Below are positions 57,762 through 64,000 of a stretch of 64,000 bases of DNA, piece after piece. Numbering within the stretch: position 1 is the first letter of the stretch; every line of letters begins with the position of its first letter. The translations under genes and the position numbers were made by a program. This DNA is from Thermoproteota archaeon. GTDB lineage: Archaea; Korarchaeota; Korarchaeia; Korarchaeales; Korarchaeaceae. The notes below the pieces were generated by a model that saw only the letters and a program-made list of their open reading frames with translations, ran no database searches and was not told the origin of the DNA. The DNA lies in the NCBI GenBank assembly GCA_027492205.1, contig JAOZFN010000011.1:124001-188000 (forward strand). The letters run 5' to 3'.

Positions 57762-59768
57762 TCAGAGGAAGAGGGGGGCGAAGGTCAGGGCCACTATGGT
57801 GATCAGCTTCACGAATATGTGCAGCGACGGTCCGGCGGTGTCCTTTAGCGGGTCTCCCACAGTGTCTCCAACCACGGCAGCCTTGTGGGCGTCGGAGCCC
57901 TTGCCGCCGTGGAGACCGGACTCGATGAGCTTCTTCGCGTTGTCAAGCGCCCCGCCCGCGTTGATCATGTACACCGCCAGCAGTCCGCCGACTATGGTCC
58001 CCCCGACTATGAAGGCCCCCAGGGGCTTGACGCCGAAGGCCGCGCCTACCAAGATCGGGGCCGCCAGCGTGATCAGGGTCGGCGGGATCATCTCCCTGAG
58101 GGCGTGCCTGGTGGATATGTCAACCGCCTTGGCGTAGTCCGGCTTCGCCTTGCCCTCGAGGAGTCCAGGTATCTCCCTGAACTGCCTCCTGACCTCGGCG
58201 ACCATCTCGCTGGCGGTCCTGCCAACGGCCCTTATTGCCATGGCCGAGAAGAGGAAGGCCAGCGTCCCTCCCAGTATCAGGCCGACGAGGATGTAGGGGT
58301 CGCCGATGTCAATGGCCACGGCTGACCCTCCGGAGCTTATGGACTGCAGGTAGGCGGCGAAGAGGACGAAAGCCGAGAGGACGGCGCAGGCCATCGCGTA
58401 CCCCTTGGTGATGGCCTTGGTGGTGTTACCCACGGCGTCCAGCACATCGAGGCTAGACCTGATCTCGTCGCTCAGGCCGCTCATCTCGGCTATGCCGGCG
58501 GCGTTGTCGCTGATGGGGCCGAAGGTGTCGGAGGCCATGATGATGCCGGTGGTGGAGAGGATCCCCACGGTGGCGGCGGCTATTCCGTAGAGGCCCGCCA
58601 GGAAGTAGGCCGCGGCCACGACGACGGAGATCACTATCAGGGGCAGGAAGGCGCTCTCGAGGCCGACTGAAAGGCCGGTGATGACGTTGAGCGCTGGGCC
58701 GAACCTGCTGGCGTCGGCTATGTCCCTCACAGGCCTGTAGCCGGTCCCCGTGTAGTACTGGACTATGAGGCCCACGAACAGGCTCGCGGCCAGGCCCAGA
58801 ATGGCGGACTCAAAGAGCGCGGGGTCTCCTAGCATCCTGTCCGCCAGGAAGTAGAAGGCCACCGCGTTCAGCACCCCGGCGGTCAGCAGGGCCACGTTGA
58901 TCGTCTTGACCGGGTTGTCGGTCTCCTCCCGGATCAGCAGGATGGCCACTATGGTCGAGAGGACCCCGAGGGACTCGGCCAGGAGCGGGAACAGCACGCC
59001 AGCCTCCCCGTACTTGGTCATGAACGCCAGGCCGAGGATCATCATGCCAATTATGTTGTCCGAGAAGGACTCGAACAGGTCGGCGCCACGTCCCGCGCAG
59101 TCGCCGACGTTGTCGCCCACCTGATCCGCGATGACCGCCGGGTTCCTGGGGTCGTCCTCCGGGATGCCGACCTCGACCTTGCCCACGAGGTCTGCGCCTA
59201 TGTCGGCGGCCTTGGTGTATATGCCACCCCCCAGCTGCGCGAAGAGTGCGGCCAGGCTGGCTCCGAGGCCGAACGGCACTATCGCCTCCAGGGCCGCCTC
59301 CTCTGCCCCGCCCAGGATGGTCTTGAACGCGGCGTAGAGCCCCCCTATGCCCAGCACGCTGAGGCCCACTATGGCGACCCCCATGACGGCCCCGCCCCAG
59401 AAAGCTATCCTGAGCGCCTTGCCCGGAGACTTCATGGCCGCGGCCGCGGTCCTGACGTTGGCCCTCGTGGCGGCGTTCATGCCGATGAACGCGGCGGTCA
59501 GCGAGAGGCCCGAGCCTATCAGGAAGGAGAGGGCCGAGAGGCTCCCCCTAGTCACCCCTATGACGACCGCGAGGGCTAGTATGAAGTAGGCGATGGTCGT
59601 GTACTGCCTCTTCATGTAGGCGTTGGCGCCCTCCTGGATGTAGGAGGCAATCTCCCTCATCTGCTCGGTGCCCGCGTCCTCGCGGGAGACGCTGTAGTAC
59701 AGGAACTGCACGAAGGCCAGGGCGATCACGCCGATTATCACGGGAACCAGCTCCATCATTTTGGGCAC
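57762..59768 (-). CDS. hppA: Membrane-bound pyrophosphatase, K+-independent type
   Basis: The 668-residue pump hydrolyses pyrophosphate and moves H+ (or Na+) outward. It has about 16 membrane helices; the substrate site DIGADLVGKVEVGIPEDDPR and DNVGDCAGRGADLFESF is intact. The K+ specificity motif reads GNTTKAITKG, with Lys and Thr where K+-dependent enzymes have Ala and Gly/Ala, so K+-independent H+ pumping is predicted. The start is a GTG at 59768, since a TATA-like ATGTTAAATT (59793-59802) lies about 26 bp upstream; an ATG at 59759 is also possible. Confidence 0.96.
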   Translation of the reverse strand: MPKMMELVPVIIGVIALAFVQFLYYSVSREDAGTEQMREIASYIQEGANAYMKRQYTTIAYFILALAVVIGVTRGSLSALSFLIGSGLSLTAAFIGMNAATRANVRTAAAAMKSPGKALRIAFWGGAVMGVAIVGLSVLGIGGLYAAFKTILGGAEEAALEAIVPFGLGASLAALFAQLGGGIYTKAADIGADLVGKVEVGIPEDDPRNPAVIADQVGDNVGDCAGRGADLFESFSDNIIGMMILGLAFMTKYGEAGVLFPLLAESLGVLSTIVAILLIREETDNPVKTINVALLTAGVLNAVAFYFLADRMLGDPALFESAILGLAASLFVGLIVQYYTGTGYRPVRDIADASRFGPALNVITGLSVGLESAFLPLIVISVVVAAAYFLAGLYGIAAATVGILSTTGIIMASDTFGPISDNAAGIAEMSGLSDEIRSSLDVLDAVGNTTKAITKGYAMACAVLSAFVLFAAYLQSISSGGSAVAIDIGDPYILVGLILGGTLAFLFSAMAIRAVGRTASEMVAEVRRQFREIPGLLEGKAKPDYAKAVDISTRHALREMIPPTLITLAAPILVGAAFGVKPLGAFIVGGTIVGGLLAVYMINAGGALDNAKKLIESGLHGGKGSDAHKAAVVGDTVGDPLKDTAGPSLHIFVKLITIVALTFAPLFL

Positions 59769-59989
59769 CGCTCCGCCCCCTCAGAGGCCAATTTAACATT
59801 TTGTGAACCGGTGGGGCGTGAGGTTGTGTTTGGCCGCCCCGCTGAACGGACTATGCCTCGGGGGACTGCTGACGCTGATCAGACCTCTCGAGTTTGATCG
59901 GGGACGCTAGACAAGGTACCAACAGCTTGGGCTCCCTGAGCAACCTCAACGACGTACAAGAGGGGAGCTGGGTCCCACCGGCGAGCGGT

Positions 59990-60490
59990 GGCAGCTCCTC
60001 AGGGCGATCAACGGCATAGGCATCTTGGTCTTCCTGGCCAAGCTGCTGGCCGGACGTTCAGGGCGTTCAGGTTGCCGCCGGTGCTGGGCGAACCCGTGGC
60101 GGGGGTATATTCGGCCCATACGCCCTGGGCGCCGGAATACGGATCTTCGGTGAGCCCTTGGTCGTGGTGAACGAGTACGTCAGGGCGTTCGAGGAGATCG
60201 GCGTGATAATGCTGCTGTTCGCCGCGGGGGTGGAGATGGAACTCACCAGCCTGCGAAAGGCCGGACCGCCCTCTCTCTTGACAGCCCCAGGAGGAGTCCT
60301 CCCACTTACCGCGGCGTACTACGGCCACGCGGCCATGGGAGATCACCAGCCGTGTTGAGGCTTCCACCGAGGGAGGCCCCAGCCCTCTGCATTGGAATGA
60401 CCCCGCTCGAGAGCTGGGACCAATAGTAGCCTCGCTGGGTCTCGTGACCGAGGTCCTGAACGAGATCGCCTACGCCGGGCCTGTGGGCAG
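59990..60490 (+). pseudogene. Broken second copy of the Kef-type antiporter
   Basis: Fragments in all three frames match the intact antiporter at 56477: LLRAINGIGILVFLAKLLAG, then LPPVLGEPVAG, then YALGAGIRIFGEPLVVVNEY and FEEIGVIMLLFAAGVEMELT. Degraded remains follow to about 60490 (LGLVTEVLNEIAYAGPV). DNA at 60150-60250 is nearly identical to 56641-56741, so the copy is fairly young or was kept similar by gene conversion. The pyrophosphatase gene separates the two copies. The 59769-59989 stretch before it holds nothing clear. Confidence 0.85.
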
Positions 60491-60587
60491 TCCGCCCCCG
60501 CCGCATTCCTAGCCCGCTCAGGGAGAGAGGGCCAGGCGAGACTCAGGGACTCCCGGTTACGCGACTCAGGCTCTCCCCTCAACCCCC

Positions 60588-61271
60588 TCAGGGTACCTCC
60601 CCGGGCAGGCTAAGCCTCACCACAAGAACCGATAGAACGTCCGTGGCGTCCTCGCACAGATCCGCCGCGTACTCCACCTCATTAATCACGTCGTTGAGCA
60701 GGATGGCGAACCTCATCGAGCCGGACTTGGGCAGCCTGCCCTTCGCCTGGTAGTAGAGGAGGTCTATCTCGTGCTCGATGGATTCAACGCGCTCGATTTG
60801 AGCCCTGGCGTCTTCGAGCGAGGAGTTTACCGACCTTATGGCGGCGGCCACGGCCCCCGTCTCCTCGGCCAGCCTCCCGACCATGTCGGCGAGGGTCCCC
60901 CTGAGATCCTCGGGAACCACCTCTCCGGCCTCCAGGGCCACCCTTATGGCGAGCGCGGTGTTCTTTATCTGATCGATGATGAGATCGGTTCTTCTTGCCA
61001 GTCTGGCCAGCATCTCGGCGTCTCTGGCCGGGACCTCTGACCTGGAGAGCCTGGCCAAGATCTGCCTGCGGAGGGAGTCTCCCTCTTCCTCGATGGAGGA
61101 TATCCTTTCGACCCCCGACTCCACGGCCGAGGAACCGGCTGACTCGAGCGCCTCAACCACCCTGGCGAGTTCCCTCGCGGCGTCTCTCCCCTTGAGAGCC
61201 AGGTCGGCGATCGACTCCAGGATCGAGGAGGAGGCGCTCCTCCTGAAGTAGTCCATGTACCGGTCGGCCAT
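60588..61271 (-). CDS. DUF47/PhoU-like helical protein
   Basis: The 227-residue all-helical protein matches DUF47 (PhoU-like): RMSSASSSILE-like start, then SIEEEGDSLRRQILARLSRS, DLIIDQIKNTALAIRVALEA, SIEHEIDLLYYQAKGRLPKS and NDVINEVEYAADLCEDATDV. Such proteins often accompany low-affinity phosphate (PitA-type) transporters; none is adjacent. An AT-rich GGTTTAATC lies upstream (about 61292-61300). Role here unknown, perhaps phosphate signalling or metal binding. Confidence 0.88.
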   Translation of the reverse strand: MADRYMDYFRRSASSSILESIADLALKGRDAARELARVVEALESAGSSAVESGVERISSIEEEGDSLRRQILARLSRSEVPARDAEMLARLARRTDLIIDQIKNTALAIRVALEAGEVVPEDLRGTLADMVGRLAEETGAVAAAIRSVNSSLEDARAQIERVESIEHEIDLLYYQAKGRLPKSGSMRFAILLNDVINEVEYAADLCEDATDVLSVLVVRLSLPGEVP

Positions 61272-61322
61272 CCCCGCACCACCCTCCCGGTCTGATTAAA
61301 CCTCGGCGGCGCGCGGCCCCGT

Positions 61323-62384
61323 TCACTCTATCGCGAGCGCCCGCGCGAGGCCCTCCCTGGGATAGGGGAAGACCCTGTACCTCCCGATGGAGAGCCTGAC
61401 CCTGTCCCCCTCCTGCACCCCTGGATCTCCTGGTAGAACCACCCGGACCACCTCTCCGCCCCGCAGCACCACCTCCAGCCTGTACATGCCTCCCAGATAG
61501 CTCCTGAGCTTCACCCTCCCCTCGAGGGGTCCACCGTCCAGCGTGACCTCCTCGGGCCTGAACCCGACCACCACGAGGTCTCCCTCCCTGAGGTTGGAGC
61601 CCGGGGGCAGGTCCACGGAGGGCCCGGCGTGGAGCTCCACCTGCCCGCGCCTGACGGACCCCACCAAGAAGTTGGCCTCCCCGACGAAGTTCATCACGAA
61701 AAGGGTCTTGGGTCGCTCGTAGAGCTCCCTGGGAGTTCCGACCTGCTCTATCCTGCCGGCCCTCATCACCGCCACCCTGTCGGAGACGGCCATGGCCTCC
61801 TCCTGGTCGTGGGTGACGTGGAGGGCGGTGAGCCCCCTCGACTTCACCAGCTCCCTGAGTCTCGCCCTGAGTTCCGCGGCCGCCTTCGCGTCCAGCGCGG
61901 ACAGGGGTTCGTCCAGCAGCAGAACCCTGGCGTCTGACGCAAGGGCGCGCGCCAGGGCCACCTCCTGCATCTCGCCCATGCTCATCTCCTCGGGCCTGTC
62001 CTCCGGCCTGGCCCTAGCTCGGACGGCCTTGAGGGCCTGTCTCCCAACCTCCCTAGCCCTGGCCACCGGCAGGCCCCTGACGCGCGGCGAGTAGGCGGCG
62101 TTCCCTAGGGCGGTCATGTGGGGGAACAGGGCTATGTTCTGGAACACCAGGGCGACGCCGCGCTCTTCGGGGGGCAGGCGAAGGATCGACTCCCCGTCGA
62201 AGAGGACGTCCCCCTCGTCGGGGGTCTCGATGCCCGCGACGAGTCGGAAGGTGGTGGACTTCCCGCAGCCGCTAGGCCCAATTATCCCAACGTACTCCCC
62301 GTCCCCAACCAGCAGGTCGACCCCGCCCACAGCCGTGACCCTGCCGTATCGCTTGACAAGCCCCTTCAGCCTTATCTCAGGCAC
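61323..62384 (-). CDS. ABC importer ATPase with degenerate signature
   Basis: The 353-residue ATPase (MalK/PotA type) has Walker A GPSGCGKSTTFR, Walker B VLLLDEPLSALDAK, switch His TALHVTHDQEEAMA and a C-terminal TOBE domain (VVVGFRPEEVTLDGGPLEG). Its signature motif is MSMGEMQEVALARA instead of LSGGQ, so one of the two ATP sites formed with the partner ATPase may be weakened. It overlaps the other ATPase gene by 8 bp. It is third in a permease-ATPase-ATPase unit. Confidence 0.9.
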   Translation of the reverse strand: MPEIRLKGLVKRYGRVTAVGGVDLLVGDGEYVGIIGPSGCGKSTTFRLVAGIETPDEGDVLFDGESILRLPPEERGVALVFQNIALFPHMTALGNAAYSPRVRGLPVARAREVGRQALKAVRARARPEDRPEEMSMGEMQEVALARALASDARVLLLDEPLSALDAKAAAELRARLRELVKSRGLTALHVTHDQEEAMAVSDRVAVMRAGRIEQVGTPRELYERPKTLFVMNFVGEANFLVGSVRRGQVELHAGPSVDLPPGSNLREGDLVVVGFRPEEVTLDGGPLEGRVKLRSYLGGMYRLEVVLRGGEVVRVVLPGDPGVQEGDRVRLSIGRYRVFPYPREGLARALAIE

Positions 62385-63471
62385 CCACCAACACCTCCCT
62401 GACCTCCGGGAACCTCTCGAGCTCGCTAACTTCGAAGAGGAGGACGTGCTCGGGCCTGATGGCTACGGTGACCTCCCTACCCTCGGAGATCCGCGGGACG
62501 AGCGTTGAGGGAACGTCGGCCACGAGCTCTACGCCTCCGGCCATCAGCCTGAGCCTGGTGAACCCGCCCAGGAACCTCGCCTCCAGCACGCGGGCCTTGA
62601 CGGTCCCGGGGCCAGCTCCATCGGGCGAGATCCTCAAGAGCCTGGACCTGACGGCCACCACCACCTCCCCGCTCGCTGGACGGGAGGACCTGAGCTCGAG
62701 CTCGCCTATCCTGACCCTGGTCCACTCGCCGTCAGGCTCGGCCGTACCCAGGGTCAGCGTGCCCTCACCCACGAAGTAGGCCGTGAAGAGGGTCTTCGGC
62801 CTCTCGTACAGGTCCACCGGCGTACCGACCTCCACGAGCTCGCCGGATCTGAGCAGGGCAACCCTGTCCGCCACGCTCAGGGCCTCCTCGTAGTCGTGGG
62901 TGACGTGGACGGTGGTCATCCCGAGGGCCTTCGCCATCTCCCTGATCTCGTACCTCAGCCTGAGCCTTAGGAGGGCGTCCAGCGCGCGGAGGGGCTCGTC
63001 CAGCAGGAGGACGTTTGGGGAGCTCGCCAGGGCCCTGGCGAGGGCGACCCTCTGCTGCATCCCCCCACTAAGTTCCCTGGGGAGCGCGTCGGCCCTCTCG
63101 AGCAGGCCCACCGACTCGAGCATCTGCCTGCCGACCCTCACCACGTCCCCGCGCGGCCAGCCCCTCACCTCCGGGCCGAAGGTCACGTTCTCCCAGGCCG
63201 TCATGTGGGGGAAGAGGGCGTAGCCCTGCGGCATGTATCCCACCCCCCTCTCCTCGGGTGGGAGGGCCGTGACGTCTCGGCCGCCTATCAGGACCCTGCC
63301 CGAGTCGGGCCTCACCACCCCTGCGACCACGTTGAGGAGCGTCGTCTTCCCAGCCCCGGTTGGGCCGAGCAGGCACAGGTACTCCCCGTCCCCCACGGAT
63401 AGCGTCACGTCCCTCAGTGCCTGCACCCGGCCGAAGCGCTTGCTCACCGCAACGAGCTCGAGGTCCGCCAT
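62377..63471 (-). CDS. ABC importer ATPase, canonical partner
   Basis: The 364-residue ATPase has Walker A GPTGAGKTTLLN, signature LSGGMQQRVALARA, Walker B VLLLDEPLRALDAL, switch His TTVHVTHDYEEALS and a TOBE-type C-terminus (VAVRSRLLRISPDGAGPGTV; VAIRPEHVLLFEVS). It lies 1 bp after the permease gene and overlaps the other ATPase gene, so the two ATPases likely form a mixed pair. Substrate class could be sugar, Fe3+, thiamine or tungstate/molybdate; the sequence does not decide. Confidence 0.9.
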   Translation of the reverse strand: MADLELVAVSKRFGRVQALRDVTLSVGDGEYLCLLGPTGAGKTTLLNVVAGVVRPDSGRVLIGGRDVTALPPEERGVGYMPQGYALFPHMTAWENVTFGPEVRGWPRGDVVRVGRQMLESVGLLERADALPRELSGGMQQRVALARALASSPNVLLLDEPLRALDALLRLRLRYEIREMAKALGMTTVHVTHDYEEALSVADRVALLRSGELVEVGTPVDLYERPKTLFTAYFVGEGTLTLGTAEPDGEWTRVRIGELELRSSRPASGEVVVAVRSRLLRISPDGAGPGTVKARVLEARFLGGFTRLRLMAGGVELVADVPSTLVPRISEGREVTVAIRPEHVLLFEVSELERFPEVREVLVGA

Positions 63472-63472
63472 C

Positions 63473-64000
63473 TCACCTCACCCTCGCCGCCTTCCTGAGC
63501 GCGTAGATCACCGCGAACGACACTCCACCAAGCAGGAGCGTGGCCAGGCCCGCGAGGTCCATCCTGCCAGTCTTCACCAGCCCGACTATGTACACGGGAG
63601 CGGTGATGGCCTCTGGGTACACCGCCAGCGTGGCGCCCGTCTCGTTCAGGCTCCTTGCGAACGCCAGGACCGCGCCGGCCGCGACGGAGGGCTTGATGAC
63701 CGGGAGGACCACCCTCCTGAAGGTCACCGACCCGTCGGCGCCGAGGGTCCTGGCGGCGGCCTCCAGGCCCGAGTCCATCGAGTGGAGGGCGGCTATGAGG
63801 TTCCTGGCCACCAGCGAGAACGTGAAGCTGACGTGGGCCAGCCCGACCAGAAGGAGGCCAGGCGCCCCGGGTACGAGGCCGGTCCAGAACAGTCCGAGGC
63901 TGAAGCCCAGGGCCGCTGTCGGCACGAGGAGGGGGACGTCGACGAGGCTGTCCAGGAGCGTGGAGGCGGCGTGCGGGAGCTTTCTGGTCACCAAGATGGC
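63473..64000 (-). CDS. ABC importer permease, C-terminal part (runs off right edge)
   Basis: The frame is open to the window edge, so the protein is partial (about 175 residues visible). It has the C-terminal permease core: SLVDVPLLVPTAALGFSLGL, a helix, the coupling region AARTLGADGSVTFRRVVLPV, VAAGAVLAFARSLNETGATL and a final helix (LLLGGVSFAVIYALRKAARV). The NETGATLAVYPE stretch resembles the permeases of the Fe3+/thiamine/molybdate-type families. An internal GTG at 63994 is not the true start. Confidence 0.88.
   Translation of the reverse strand, partial: AILVTRKLPHAASTLLDSLVDVPLLVPTAALGFSLGLFWTGLVPGAPGLLLVGLAHVSFTFSLVARNLIAALHSMDSGLEAAARTLGADGSVTFRRVVLPVIKPSVAAGAVLAFARSLNETGATLAVYPEAITAPVYIVGLVKTGRMDLAGLATLLLGGVSFAVIYALRKAARVR

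Noticed and set aside
1-64000. CRISPR arrays, integrases or a prophage.
   Set aside because: No regularly spaced repeats, cas genes, integrase or phage structural genes were seen anywhere in the window.

Overview
This window reads as chromosomal DNA of a thermophilic, mainly anaerobic archaeon. The genes are packed tightly, the DNA is very GC-rich, third codon positions are mostly G or C, and arginine is mostly AGG. Archaeal markers include TATA-type promoters about 25 bp upstream of first-gene start codons (suggesting leaderless mRNAs), NurA-HerA, an Lrp-type regulator, an NrpR-like regulator, two aldehyde:ferredoxin oxidoreductase (AOR) family enzymes, a Pyrococcus-type ferredoxin with an Asp cluster ligand, and the archaeal AsnRS-like asparagine synthetase. 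The set suits a TACK-type archaeon, but there is no rRNA or tRNA here to fix the lineage.

Layout. 1-6 kb: a partial P-loop ATPase, ferredoxin, proC, a HEPN/MNT pair, an AOR and two decayed genes. 6-12.6 kb: a secreted protein, a winged-helix regulator with a membrane partner, and two ABC-2 export systems. 12.7-13.8 kb: the wreck of a heme-copper oxidase subunit I gene. 14-18 kb: an Lrp regulator with a palindrome on its own start codon, asparagine synthetase-like, adenine deaminase. 18-22.3 kb: a MacB-type permease, its ATPase and a large membrane-anchored coiled-coil protein in one overlapping operon. 22-36 kb: mostly single genes, including NurA-HerA, an ACT-V4R sensor, a DUF835 membrane protein, a PLP enzyme and BtpA next to a dead PfkB kinase. 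36.9-39.7 kb: a small membrane protein, a candidate non-coding RNA, thioredoxin reductase-like, and a tandem hairpin element.

39.7-51.5 kb is the most distinctive part. A seven-gene operon encodes a Tat-type peptide-binding protein, two permeases, two ATPases, a C45-type hydrolase and an NrpR-like regulator. It converges on a three-gene operon encoding a B12-binding GlmE-like mutase, an opine dehydrogenase-like enzyme and a MutL/GlmL-type protein. I infer a peptide uptake and amino-acid fermentation module with a non-standard B12 mutase step; its substrate is unknown. The AORs and ferredoxins would handle the aldehydes and electrons of such a metabolism.

51.5-64 kb: a DUF2148 gene split by an in-frame UAG, a 16-Cys ferredoxin with a second AOR, an SQR-like flavoprotein with DUF1641, a Kef-type antiporter, a membrane pyrophosphatase with K+-independent signature residues, a broken second copy of the antiporter, a DUF47 protein, and an ABC importer with two unlike ATPases running off the right edge.

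At least five genes are decaying (a kinase, an RCK-type channel, the oxidase, the antiporter copy and one unknown) while the large genes around them are intact. This looks like real gene loss, including loss of oxygen respiration, rather than general sequencing error.
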